Shown: piece after piece, positions 1 through 11,582 of the stretch
Layout: the number at the start of each line of letters is the position of its first letter
Position numbering within the stretch: position 1 is the stretch's first letter
Source: Haematobia irritans
Lineage: Eukaryota > Arthropoda > Insecta > Diptera > Muscidae
Length of the DNA stretch: 64,000 nucleotides
Assembly: GCF_050003625.1 (NCBI RefSeq)
Contig: NC_134397.1
Coordinates: forward strand, 97,510,162-97,574,161
Direction: 5' to 3'
The notes under the pieces: model-generated
The model's database searches: none
Seen by the model: only the letters and a program-made list of their open reading frames with translations
Told to the model about the DNA's origin: nothing
Translations under genes and position numbers: made by a program

Positions 1-638
1 AAGCATACTGAGCATCTTTCTCTTTGACACCATGTCTGAAATCCCACGTGATCTGTCAAATACTAATGCATGAAAATCCTAACCTCAAAAGAATCACCCT
101 TTATTTTTCTAGCAAACCCATTCCAATACAGTGATAGCAAGCGCATACATTTTTTAAAGCAATAAAAAATCCTTGATGAGATCTGATATTTTGTAGCTGA
201 TTTTTCCCCCACTCAGTATTCTTGAACCACGGTATTAATGTCTTTGGAAAATTAAGGGAAGATGTAAAACTTGTATGGAGATCAGTCGGTACTATCGTTG
301 ATGAATATTTTATAATCCCCAGGTGCGAACGATTTCCTGTGAGCCACTGTGCAATCAATAACGATTAATTTATTTTTCGGGAACTTTGATTTTCTTCTAA
401 ATATTTTTTATCTTATCTAACAGATAGTCAGATTTTAAAATGTTAATTTTTCTGGGAAATATGCAGATAAAATTACATCACAAAGTAAATCGACCCACTG
501 TGTTATTTAATAGTATTTCAAATTTAAGGAACAGCTCTTATCTAGTTGTGTATTAATAATTTATCATTTGGGAACAATAAAGTGTATTGAGCAAATAATT
601 ACTTCAATCTAGACTAACAATCCAATTTTGTGACGACA
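1..638. other. AT-rich stretch with no recognised gene
   Basis: I see no conserved domain, repeat terminus or RNA gene here. The only open frame (101-358, minus) is a short AT-rich frame with no recognisable motif. Confidence 0.5.
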
Positions 639-705
639 TACGAGGGTGGTTCGGAAACTTCTTAGCCTATCATGAAAGAGAATAGTTAGTTTTTCAAAAA
701 TATTT

Positions 706-933
706 TTATTTTTCAATATAATCACCTGAAACTTCAATACACTTAGTCCAACGCTTTTCTAGCAATTCTATCCCTTGATTAAAATAGTTTTCCTCAAGGT
801 CTTCAAAATAGTGGTTTACAACTGTAATTGCATCTTCATTTGAGGTAAAACGCTTGCCAGCAAGGAATTTTTTTAGAATTGGGAACAAGTAAGTCAGTGG
901 GAGCTTAATCCGGAAAATAAGGCGGGTGGTCAA
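706..933 (-). pseudogene. mariner transposase C-terminal remnant
   Basis: This frame encodes the last 75 or so residues of a mariner transposase, including the LAGKRFTSNEDAITVVN stretch and a terminal GDYIEK stop. It matches the same part of copies 2 and 3. The catalytic DNAPAHKS and PPYSPDLAPSD motifs should lie just upstream (about 930-1030). The DNA there is mariner-like but off frame, so this is a broken remnant. Confidence 0.85.
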
Positions 934-1275
934 GCAACTCGTACTTTAATTCGTTGATTTTAGCCATTATTAAAACACTCTTGTGCGCTGGTGCGTTGTC
1001 TTGATGAAAAATTATTTTTTGTGTTGTAAACCAGGACGTTTTTCTCGAATTTGTACATTTAATTGATCCAAAAGGTTGCAATAGTACTCTGAAGTTATTG
1101 TTTTACCCTTTTGCAGATAGTCAATCAATAAAATACCTTTGAAGTCCCAAAAACCCGTTGCCATAACCTTACCAGCCGATTGAATTATTTTTTCTTTCTT
1201 TGGGGCACTTCCTCCAGGTTCAGTCCATTGTTTGGATTGTTCTTTTGTCTCTGGAGTATAGTGGTGGATCCATGT

Positions 1276-1814
1276 AAGGATGCCAGACGTGCCCTTTTAA
1301 AGAGCACATGTGCTTTTTTTTACAAAATGTGCTCTTAAAACAAGACAGGCACGCAAAAGTGCTCTATTTTTTGCATCACAACAAATATTAATCAAGCGCG
1401 ATTCAATAAATGGTAAAAGTAACTGAAAATACGTAAATGTCGCACTAATAGATTTTCCTAGCCGTTATTTTCTAATTAAATAGTGTTTTACTTTATATAT
1501 CAGAGTCGTAGAAGATGTTGTTTCTTCACTTTGTACTCTGTTCTAAATATAAACAAACTTCTTCAATAACGTTTTTCACAAAAACACCAAAAAATGACTT
1601 AAAAAGTATTGCAAGAAAATTAGCTTGAGTTGAAAGTGAGTTATTTTATGTTTATGGTATGAATCTTTTTGCTATGTTTAAATGAATTATATTTCAATAA
1701 ATTGGAAATAAATGTTTTTCTTTTATTTGAAAAAGTGTGCTCTATTCTTTTCGTATGTGCTCTTTTTATAAGCTGAATGTGCTCTTTTTTCCTCTTCAAA
1801 ATCTGGCATCCCTA
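1276..1814. mobile_element. hAT-like MITE inside mariner copy 1
   Basis: The 539-bp insert has inverted termini (aaggatgccaga at the left, tctggcatccct at the right). It is flanked by near-identical target duplications (gatccatgt at 1267-1275, gatccatat at 1815-1823). Mariner copy 2 preserves the empty site at about 43131-43150. Subterminal regions carry many copies of GTGCTC/GAGCAC (for example around 1300, 1328, 1353, 1737, 1757 and 1780), as expected for transposase-binding repeats of hAT elements. It has no transposase frame and is non-autonomous. Confidence 0.85.
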
Positions 1815-2206
1815 GATCCATATCTCATCAACAGTTATGAAACGACGCTTAAAATCCATTTTATTTCGCTTAAAACGATCCAAACAAGCTTGAGAAATGT
1901 TCATTCTTATGCGTTTTTGATCGACTGTTAAAAATCGTCGATCAGTTAATACCATATCATGCACTTTCTGTTGTTGTTGCTGTTTTTGGACGTACACTAC
2001 GTGGTTCATCTTCAATGCTTGTACGACCACGTTTAAATTCAGCAACCCAATTTTTTACTGTTGCATATGAAGTAGCACTTTCACCTAACACATTCACCAT
2101 ATCATTATGAATTTCTTGACCCGATAAATCTTTTATATGTAAATATTTTGTTGGGGGTTTCTTCAGTAAATTGGAAAGGAACTTAGTATGCAATCCCTTC
2201 AATAAT

Positions 2207-3615
2207 CCCAATAAACACAAATGCAACAACTTTTCAGTTTGAGGGTAAATATAATTTTCAACATAAATTCAACTTGACTTGAAATAGCTCATCTTCAATA
2301 CATCTTCAAATTGTTTGCGAATTACTTCCAATTTGCCAAAATGTTGACGAAATCTTTGAAAAGGTGTTGAAAAAATATGAGAAAACTTTGACAAAACACT
2401 ACCCTAAAATGCAACGAAAAAACCATGTGGTTTTCAATACTTATTTGTGCAACGAAGTTCGTGGTCAATTGCAAGAAATTAAAAAATGGAAAATTTTAGA
2501 CAAATAACCAAATAGTTTATAAAAATAGGTAAGTGAAAATAATAAATGAAATAAAACTTTAAGGAAGTCACTAAATGTATATCTCTTTGCAGAAAACTAA
2601 AATTATGGATTCTACGTTCTTGAAAACATTAAAAAGCTGACCGATGAAAAAAATGGTGGACAATTAACTGGAACTGCTTCAAATAGTTTATAATAATTGG
2701 TACGTCAATATGAAAAATTAAATCAACACTTTAGAGAAGTCACTAAATTTAAATCTCTTTGCAGAAAACTAAAATCTTTGGATGCTACATTCTTGCAAAC
2801 ATTAAGAAGCTGACCAATGAAAAATGAGTGGCTTATCGACAAGAAAAAGTTTCCAGAAACATTACAAGTACAACCAATTAAAATTGTTAAAAACAACAAA
2901 TTGTTGAAATCAACAACTTCTGGATGAAAATGTGCATCACATTGTCAGTTTAATTCATATGCTATTATCAGTTTAAAATGGATATTTTGTGAATTTCTTC
3001 TGCTGGGAATCAATTCTAACACGCGGTCCAGTACGTTCCTAATTTCAAATTGCCCGCATGTTAATAAATTTTAATGCTGTTTTATGACACCAAAAGGAAG
3101 GAAATCGAATTATCAATGCAAACGTGTTTACTAATAATGTTTAAGATATTTAAAGTTTTGTTTTTTTTTTGTTCTTATTTGTTCATATGTTTAATAAGAT
3201 TATTATGTATCAATTGGTATTGTAGTGTAGTGTATTTTTATATATTTTATTTTGAAGAAAATGAATAAATAATACAAAATTCATAGAATTTTCGCTTTGA
3301 CTTTCAATTTGAAGTGGGGATATCATTCATACAAATTTAGGTTGAAAAGTATTTGCAACGATGTTAAATTTGAATTTGACTCGCATCGAAAATTGTTTAA
3401 CAAATTATTGCGTAGCGATGCATTTCAATTTGAGGATAACACTTGAGATATTATTGCTAATGTGTTGAATTTCACTGTTGAGGGTAATGTCTGTTTTTTG
3501 TTGAGAACGCGATTTTCTCAACAATTTCTCAACTTGAATATTACCCTAATCCTTTGAAAAAATGTTTGAAAAATTGTTGAAATTTAGCATTTTTCAAACG
3601 TTTGTGTTTATTGGG
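2207..3615 (-). mobile_element. 1.4-kb TIR element, copy D1
   Basis: The element is bounded by cccaataaacaca at the left and tgtgtttattggg at the right, with AT on each side (2205-2206, 3616-3617). It is the reverse complement of copy D2 at 6165-7609, differing by a short terminal indel near the left end. Neither copy has a recognisable transposase, so both look non-autonomous. The superfamily is unknown to me: the 2-bp target duplication is not TA in D2. Confidence 0.85.
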
Positions 3616-3830
3616 ATTATACCAAGGAAACCAACCAATCTGGTAACCAGCTAACGTTTACTAAAACAAAATTTCGTTTTACCAACACTCTAGCAATTTA
3701 ATTCTCTTTTTTACCAACACCAAAGCTATTCGATCCTCTCTTTTTACATTAATATCTTTCCAATGCTAAATTGGTTTTCTATCCCTTTTTATTGAAAGAC
3801 CGGTTTTTCTTATTTTACGATCCCGTTAGA

Positions 3831-3840
3831 ATATATAAGG
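3831..3840 (+). promoter_or_regulatory. TATA box of probable LTR
   Basis: ATATATAAGG is followed about 30 bases later by GC-richer transcribed-looking sequence (gctgctgatgaggcgcg). This fits a core promoter inside the putative solo LTR at 2151-10284. It is an inference from motif and context only. Confidence 0.45.
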
Positions 3841-5528
3841 GTACAGAAAAATTGGGCTGCTGATGAGGCGCGAAAGAAGGAGGACAGTCAGAGATTGGAC
3901 GTGAAAAAATAAGTCGATAGCGGTGCGGATTTTGAAAAGAAATTTTCTGTAATGGACAATACATTCAACGTTTGATTAAGAAATTAAACTAATATTTAAA
4001 AGAGATTAAATATCAAGACAATTCAATTAAATGTGTGCCAAATGTGAAAAAGATACCTTGAATGAATTCATTTTGCATTGTGTGTCAAATAAAAGAAAAA
4101 AAGCCAATAGAAACAAACGTAAAGCATAAGCGAATTATTTTCAAATTTGTATCAAATGTAAAAAAAACGGAAAACCGTAAAAACTTAAGAAAAAGGATTT
4201 TTTCCAAATTGTACCAAAGGTGTAAACGACAGAAATGAAAATAATTAATTTTGAACGGTACACATGGATATATTCCTAAATAACATTTCGGACACGTGCA
4301 TTAAATTTATGTAAGTAGAATAAGTTATGTACATACCTAAGAGAAAAAAATATCCTTTTTTATATATAACTTTTCTTCTCTTTCAACAAATTTATATTGA
4401 TTTATATTTACATTATTCACATATCCCTAAGATAGTATCTTTATTCTCTCTACACAGAAAAAAAAGTGTCTCGTAAAATTAAGAAGATTTTTACAATAAT
4501 TTATTACAAGAATTTTCCAGAATTTTAGTTCATTTTTCGTATCTTGAACGAAAATTAACTACTCGAAAGGAAATTTTACAAATTCTAAGTAGCAATCGTT
4601 TAGTTCATGGCCTACAAAATACGATGGAAATTTCCTTAAAAAATTTCTTAACTGGTAGTTAAAAATTCGTTTGTCATGCTATAAAAATACTTGTGAAATG
4701 TAAAGTATTTTCTAAATAATAAGTGCAATTTACTATAAGATTTTTTTGTATGAGAAAATATTTTTTTACGAAAAATGAACTTGAAAGTGGATAGCAATTT
4801 CTTACTGACTATTCCTATAGTTAATAATTGTTGGTAAAAAATTACACAATGAAATATTTTTAGTTCACATGTAATTAAATTTATAGACATTTTCGTCAAA
4901 AATGGTAGATAACATTTCATGAAAATTTTGCAAATTTTAAGTTAAACGTTTCATCGCTCATAAACTGGTGTGCCTTTACGAATATTATTCTTAGAGTAAA
5001 TTGTCAGCAGATGCGATGAACTAATGCATAGTACAGAGATCTTTATCGGAATAGTGGAATGTGATTAATGTAAAGATGATGTTACTTGAGTTTTGTTGTG
5101 TATACATGAGCGTGGGGTTGTTTTTATTTTTGTTCATTTAGTGGCTTGTGTGTGTGTTTGTTATTCGTTGATGGTTTTTGGCTGGATGAGGTGTTGTTTT
5201 CAATAAAGGCACATGTGTTTTTGTTGTTGTAGGAATGTTTTGGCTTTGCTTGGTTTTGTTTGGCATGCTTCAGTTGTATAGTTGGCGTTGGCGTGGGCTG
5301 TTGCATCTGTTAAGTAGGTATGCAACAAGGGAATATAAAGGCATGGAATATTTTGGATTTTTGAGTCATATATTAGTGTTTGTTTATTAAACCTTTTAAA
5401 TGAAAGTTATTAATATTTTATCGGTAGTTTAGAAAAAAGTTATTAAGAATATTTAGTAAAATATGTTGAAATTGAAAGTGTATTGAAATTTTCATTATTC
5501 AATGTAAAAAATTAATATTCAATTCCAG

Positions 5529-8362
5529 ATGAATTTGGAAAATTTTTGTAATATCTCAGCGTATAGTTTATTCATAAATTGGTAAGTATTTTTTTAATAT
5601 GGCTTTCTTTTGAAAAGAATATTTTTTATGTATATTATTATTTGTTAATTATTTTTTTTTTGGAAACCAGTTTAATGTTTTTCTTTGTTGTAAAAGCGAT
5701 ATTTAATTTCAGAGCAACTCCAGACGGATTCAAACAAATTTAAAAAGGTAGAGAATTGGTAAGTTTTCTTTTAAAAATTGACTTTCTTTCAACTAGAATA
5801 TTTACGTTTTTATGACCTTTTAATCATCAAAATTACAGGTTTTTAATACCTTATTTTAGTATTTTTTTAATTAATTTTTTTGGAAACTAATGTAATATTT
5901 TTAATGTAAAAATAAATATTTAATTTCAGAATAACCCCTTAAAATTTGGACAAATTTTTAGTACTCCTTTGCCTGTAATTTAATAGTGAATTGGTAAGTT
6001 TTCTTTAACTTTCTTTTAACCCTGGACAGCCATCCTTATTTTTTGTACATTAACGTCATCCTTCGTCATTTTGACTACGGCTGATTTCAAGACGATATAA
6101 TTTTCGTCGTGAGCGAAAAAGTGAACCAAACTTGCATTTATTTTCTTATTCAATTTGGTTTTAACCCAATAAACACAAACGTTTGAAAAATGCTAAATTT
6201 CAACAATTTTTCAAACATTTTTTCAAAGGATTAGGGTAATATTCAAGTTGAGAAATTGTTGAGAAAATCGCGTTCTCAACAAAAAACAGGCATTACCCTC
6301 AACAGTGAAATTCAACACATTAGCAATAATATCTCAAGTGTTATCCTCAAATTGAAATGCATCGCTACTCAATAATTTGTCAAACAATTTTCGATGCGAG
6401 TCAAATTCAAAATTAACATCGTTGCAAATACTTTTCAACCTAAATTTGTATGAATGATATCCCCACTTCAAATTGAAAGTCAAAGCCAAAATTCTATGAA
6501 TTTTGTATAATTTATTCATTTTCATCAAAATAAAATATATAATAATACACTACACTGCATAATACACTACAATACCAATTGATAAATAATAATCTTATTA
6601 AACATATCAACAAATAAGAACAAAAAAAAAAACAAACAACAAAACTTTAAATATCTTAAACATTATTAGTAACACTTTTTCATTGATAATTCGATTTCCT
6701 TCTTTTTGGTGTCATAAAACAGCATTAAAATTTATTAACATGGGGGCAATTTGAAATTAGGAACGTACTGGACCGCGTGTTAGAATTGATTTCCAGCAGA
6801 AGGAATTCACAAAATATCCATTTTAAACTGATAATAACATATGAATTAAACTGACGATGTGATGCACATTTTCATCCAGAAGTTATTGATTTCAACAAGT
6901 TTTTGTTTTTAACAATTTTAATTGGTTGCACTTGTAATGTTTCTGGAAACTTTTTCTTGTCGATAAGCCACTCATTTTTCATTGGTCAGCTTCTTAATGT
7001 TTGCAAGAATGTAGCATCCAAAGATTTTAGTTTTCTGCAAAGAGATTTAAATTTAGTGACTTCTCTAAAGTGTTGATTTAATTTTTCATATTGACGTACC
7101 AATTATTATAAACTATTTGAAGCAGTTCCAGTTAATTGTCCACCATTTTTCATCGGCCAGCTTTTTAATGTTTTCAAGAACGTAGAATCCATAATTTTAG
7201 TTTTCTGCAAAGAGATATACATTTAGTGACTTCCTTAAAGTTTTATTTCATTTCTTATTTTCACTTACCTATTTTTATAAACTATTTGGTTATTTGTCTA
7301 AAATTTTCCATTTTTTTTAATTTCTTGCAATTGACCACGAACTTCGTTGCACAAATAAGTATTGAAAACCACATGGTTTTTTCGTTGCATTTTAGGGTAG
7401 TGTTTTGTCAAAGTTTTCTCATATTATCTTCAACACCTTTTCAAAGATTTTGTCAACATTTTGGCAAATTGGAAGTAATACGCAAACAATTTGAAGATGT
7501 ATTGAAGATGAGCTATTTCAAGTCAAGTTGAATTTATGTTAAAAATTATATTTACCCTCAAACTGAAAAGTTGTTGCATTTGAAAAACGCTCATCCTGTG
7601 TTTATTGGGAAGTAGTATAAAACAAAAATTCATAAAACGGTCGAATTAGTATAACTTAAATTTACCATTTCCCAATAGACTAAAATGCATTTTAAATCGA
7701 AAATGAAATTACGTGTCGTCATTTTGATGACTGTCTAGGAATATCAAGAATATTTGGTTTTTTATGCATATTATTATTTTTTTTCATTAGATTTTTTGAA
7801 AAGTTATTTAATAATTTTATTTAATGTTTAATTTCAGAGTAACCCAAATAATTTTGGACAACTTTTTATATTTCCCCTCAGCGTACAATTTAATAGAGAA
7901 TTGGTAAGTTTTATATTAAAACTTTGGCTTTCTTTCAACTAGAATATTTATTTTATTATATTCTTCACATCGATAACAACACAGTTTTATGAGTTTATTT
8001 AGAATACTTCATTATTTCTCTAATTGTTTCAGGTACCAATTTTATGAGATACGTTTTCCAAAGAAAAGTTGAATTCCTTACACCATTTGATAAAATGCCC
8101 CAAATATGGTAAGTTACAAGCTAAAATGAAGAATTAAAAATTATATTTCATTACATGGTATTAATTTTTATCAATTTTCATTATTGTTTTAATTTTTCCA
8201 GCAAGATATGTGAAAAAATTACCTACGATGAATAAAAAAAGGATAAGTCAAAATGTCCAAACAGTGGGTTCAAATGAACTACTCTCTTTTCCATGTGGTC
8301 ATAATTTTTATTCACAAAAAACATTGTATTAAGAACTTTCATCATAAGTTTTTATAATAAAG
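5529..8362 (+). other. Six splice-site-bounded mini-exons and poly(A) signal in copy A
   Basis: Segments preceded by a pyrimidine tract plus AG and followed by GTAAG occur at 5529-5581, 5713-5758, 5930-5993, 7838-7903 and 8033-8108. A final segment starts at 8202 and runs to an AATAAA at 8357-8362. The first four resemble one another (each ends close to aattg before gtaag) and so do the sequences that follow them, as if one exon-intron unit had been duplicated. D2 sits in the intron between the third and fourth. The joined segments contain stops, so the transcript would be mostly non-coding. The longest frame runs from an ATG in the fifth segment into the sixth (about 30 codons). Splicing is inferred, not shown. 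Confidence 0.5.
6165..7609 (+). mobile_element. 1.4-kb TIR element, copy D2, inserted in copy A
   Basis: The ends are cccaataaacaca and tgtgtttattggg, flanked by AA (6163-6164 and 7610-7611). Copy B keeps the empty site near 13272, so the insertion happened after copies A and B diverged. It is inverted relative to D1, so the two form arms of a 1.4-kb inverted repeat about 2.5 kb apart. The longest frame inside (7226-7531, plus) has no recognisable domain. Confidence 0.88.
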
Positions 8363-8795
8363 TACTTTTGCTTAAAGATAGTTTAATTTTAATGTATGAA
8401 AATTCTCATAATAGTAAAACGGTTTGTTGTTCCTTTAATTATTTAATTTCTCTATACTGTGGAATGATTGATTTAAAAATAGTCTAGTCGTCGACATTTT
8501 AAAGAGACTGTTAACCAATTTTTATTATCGGGTTTCCCACAAAATAAGCAAGTAAACCAAAATAATACTGACTTTTTAACTTGGTAGGTGTATATAAATC
8601 TTATGGTGTTGTAAAAATGAACTAAACTACAATGTTGTAGATGAACTAAAATTTAAGAAAATTATAAACTAGACAAGTTGAAAAAAATCTTAAGGGCTAA
8701 ATCATGGTCAATATTACTACAGGTTAGTTCATTTTGCAATGGAAAAGGGTTCACTGTTTTTTCAGTGTATATTTTTTACCATATTTAACCGTGTC

Positions 8796-10004
8796 TATTC
8801 TGGTACACACATGTACAATTTTCGTGTGGTGTCACACTTAAAAGGTATTCTGGCCAACACTATACACCGTTATAGACCTGAAAAATGTACACGAACATTT
8901 CTTTTGTGTAGGCTTAGTGTACAGCCATCGTATGCCAAGTTAGACGTTTTTATAACAAATAAATAACAGATTCTGAAACTTGAATATGTATTTTATAAAT
9001 ATTTGCAAATTTTATTGGGAAAGTCACTTATATATGGCAGAAACCACGATTTTAAAAATCCATCTAAAATTTGAACCGAAATTTCCTCTGATTGGTGTAT
9101 AAATTTTGGGTTTGTTTTAATCAGCTGATTTTCAGTGTGTTCGAAAGTATAATGTTGCCACAATTTTTAAAAATTAACACAAAAAAGTTGTAAGCAAAAT
9201 TATCTTTGATTTTTGTGAATACTATCCGCTTTCCTAAACAAATCAAAGGTCTTTTTGAAAATATAAGGTAATTAAATTATAACTTTTACAAAATCAATGA
9301 GCTAAGAAAAGTGAATTTTACCAAATTTATTGCATGAAAAATATGGCATCTTCAATTCTGCAAAGTGTTCTTGGTGCACAAATCACTGAGCAAATTAAAA
9401 AAAACTAACGCCGCCAATATCTTTCTGCACATGGAGGCCGCCACGATAGAAAATTTGTTTGCAATATTATTGTAAATATTTAAGCAATACAAATGAGAAG
9501 AACCTTAACAGAAAGTTAATTATGCCCACTATAATTAAATTTCCTTTAATTTATGGATGTTAAAAACTGTTTGACCAAAACCAAAATAAAAACTTCTCCG
9601 CTGTCGAAAACAAAAACGAGAACGACACGGCGATCGTTTGTTCATGATTAACATTGAGGGGGGATAGAAAAAAACAAATCAAAACAAAGGTAGAAATCAA
9701 TTGTCGCCTTCTTATTTGTTCTTGATAAATTGCTCTTGTCCTTACATTATTCACTGCTAACAAAAATCCGGCAGGCATTTTATGGCTTTGAATTACGCAC
9801 TTTTAATTTTTTATGTTTATACCGGCAAAATATGTTTTGTTTATAATTTCTGTCTGCAAAAAATATGGCTTGCAAAATCAGCTGTCACATTTTTCGATTA
9901 AAAGTCCGAAAAAGTGTTCACACGTGTGACTCAGAACAACTAACAATGTGTGTGGTGTGTAGAATGTGTATAGTGTGGTGCACAATGCGGTGTGACCCAG
10001 AACA
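8796..10004. mobile_element. Probable 1.2-kb TIR element
   Basis: The left end ctattctggtacacac and the complement of the right end (ctgttctgggtcacac) match imperfectly. Both subterminal regions are rich in short GTGTGGTGT/ACACCACAC blocks. I could not identify a target duplication and no coding frame is convincing, so the exact borders are uncertain. Confidence 0.45.
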
Positions 10005-10499
10005 GGCATGAATAACATCATGTCACTATTTCTTTTACTGATTTTATTGTCTTGGTTATTTTTCTGGACATCACTTCATAGGTTATTGACGATTATATAT
10101 GTGGTTTTAAAATATGGCATTCTTTTTACTATGATTACGCGGCGAATAATTTGGGTCGAAGAACCACCACTATTGGCGGAGCTGGCCACCTTACATCTTT
10201 TATGCCATCAACCCTTCTTATTGCCGACGTTTTAATAGCTTTATAAATTTAGAAGCAAAATATTTCAGAAAGACACGCGTAACAATTTAATGACAGCACG
10301 CATTTCTAATTTTTTCATTGTAAAAAAATTGCGGATGCGTCTTTTTTGAAAACCTGTTTCTATATGAAGAAGTTGCCAGATCAAAACAAAATTTAATATG
10401 TATTCATAACAGAGATGGAAGTTTCCAAAACACTTAACTTTTTTTTGTTTATACCGCGCTTTTTGTGCTAGGCTAAGAAGTTTCCGAACTACCCTCGTA

Positions 10500-10948
10500 T
10501 TATCATTAGCAACATTTGACAAAAAATTTTCCATAAAAACATTTAATGGCAACGAAAAATTAAATTAAAAATTAAAAAACTTTAAAGTAAAATAAAATAA
10601 AATTTTGAAGAACAGAAAATGACGATGTTTATCTTTTGAAGAAATATGAGACACCAAACAGGCACAGCGCAAAATAACAAACAGCAAGCACCAATGCCAG
10701 GTACAAAAACCACAGTGACACTCAATGAGATACAGGCCAAAAAGTTTTGAAGAACTGGAACAACTTATAAACTCCAACTGTCCAGATTTCCCTGACGTCT
10801 AAAACGTATAAACGAGTAATTTTCTGCTACAATAAAGGCGTACTTTTTAATTTTTATTCAATTTTCCGCAAGCCGGCTATTTTTTACATGTTTGGCATTT
10901 TAGAGTTGCCAATTTGCTCCTTTTAGCTTCAAAGGCTCTGTTCGATAT
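10500..10948. other. Flank between mariner copy 1 and the hAT nest
   Basis: No gene, RNA or repeat terminus is recognised. The target duplication ttcgatat of the next element closes this stretch at 10941-10948. Confidence 0.5.
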
Positions 10949-11582
10949 TAGAGGTGTGCACGTAACACGAAATTGTCGTGACTCACGCGTGAGTCGTGAG
11001 TCACGCTCATGGCAACGGCGTGAGTGTGCGTGAGCGTGATTAACAAACCAAAATGTCGTGCGTGAGCGTGAGTCACGAAAGTATCTTCGTGAGTGTGCGT
11101 GAGTAAAGATTTACGCTCACGAAAATAATCCTGCTCACCAACATAAAACGCTTAAGAGTTAAATTCATTTACAATTTTAGTGACACCTGGGATGTTAAGA
11201 GTGTAATAACGCTCTCGATTTTAATAATGCTCATGTTTTCAGACTAGAGGTGTGCACGTGACACGAAATTGTCGTGACTCACGAAAATTTTCGTGACTCA
11301 CGCGTGATTCGTGAGTCACGCTGACGGCTACGGCGTGAGTGTGCGTGAGCGTGATTAACCAATCAAATGTCGTGCGTGAGCGTGAGTCACGAAAATAATA
11401 TCTTCGTGAGTGTGCGTGAGTAACGAATTTCGGGAAAACACGCTCACGAAAATAGTCTCGCTTACGAACATAAAATGCCTACGAGTTGAATTCATTTATA
11501 ATTTTAGTGACATCCTAGGTGTTAACCAGTTTTATAACGCTCTCGATTTTAATCATACTCATGTTTTTAGTCATGTTCTATA

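Larger units (their letters stand above)
4453..8767 (+). mobile_element. 2.8-kb TA-target element, copy A (interrupted by D2)
   Basis: Imperfect inverted ends (cacagaaaaaaaagtg at the left, cactgttttttcagtg at the right) are flanked by TA at 4451-4452 and 8768-8769. The copy is about 2.87 kb once D2 (6165-7609) is removed. It matches copy B (11583-14408) along its whole length, which proves that the ends are real. TA duplication and TIRs suggest a Tc1/mariner-type non-autonomous element, but no transposase is visible. Inside is a series of short segments bounded by splice sites (described separately). Confidence 0.85.
2151..10284. mobile_element. TG...CA insertion, probable solo LTR loaded with nested elements
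   Basis: The insert into mariner copy 1 begins TGTTGGGGG and ends GCGTAACA, and it is flanked by the 4-bp duplication ATTT (2147-2150 and 10285-10288). Copies 2 and 3 show the uninterrupted mariner. TG...CA ends and a 4-bp duplication are LTR-retroelement hallmarks. After removing the nested elements (2207-3615, 4453-8767, about 8796-10004), roughly 1.1-1.2 kb remain, with a TATA box at 3831 followed by GC-richer sequence. I infer a solo LTR. No gag or pol was found. A boundary artefact of several independent insertions is the main alternative. Confidence 0.6.
641..10497 (-). mobile_element. mariner element, copy 1, split by two insertions
   Basis: Both ends carry the same inverted terminus (cgagggtggttcgg at 641; its complement ending at 10497), and each end is flanked by TA (639-640 and 10498-10499), the Tc1/mariner target duplication. 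Mariner sequence is present at 641-1275, 1815-2150 and 10285-10497. The minus-strand transposase remnants are the C-terminal part (706-933, with the PNL/FLAGKRF, NHYFEDLEENYF and ERWTKCIEVSGDYIEK-type tail), a middle part (1815-1990, QACLDRFKRNKMDFKRRFIT) and the helix-turn-helix part (2045-2146, GQEIHNDMVNVLGESATSYATVKNWVAEFKRG). The coding frame is broken by the insertions and by indels, so it cannot make transposase. Copies 2 (30705) and 3 (49789) show what the unbroken sequence looks like. Confidence 0.9.

Noticed and set aside
5124..5306. Short Q/T/N-rich protein on the minus strand of copies A and B
   Set aside because: It is found in both element copies, but the frame length and start differ (12195-12497 in B) and it is low-complexity sequence from GT-rich DNA.
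7226..7531. Possible transposase in D2
   Set aside because: The 101-codon frame has no DDE residues, helix-turn-helix or zinc ligands and is mostly hydrophobic AT-rich sequence.
8739..8966. Coding gene starting at the end of copy A
   Set aside because: The frame crosses the TIR and TA border of copy A into the next element, so it is fortuitous.
10008..10235. Small membrane protein gene
   Set aside because: The frame is hydrophobic but straddles the end of a probable TIR element and the LTR-like flank; there is no conservation or promoter evidence.
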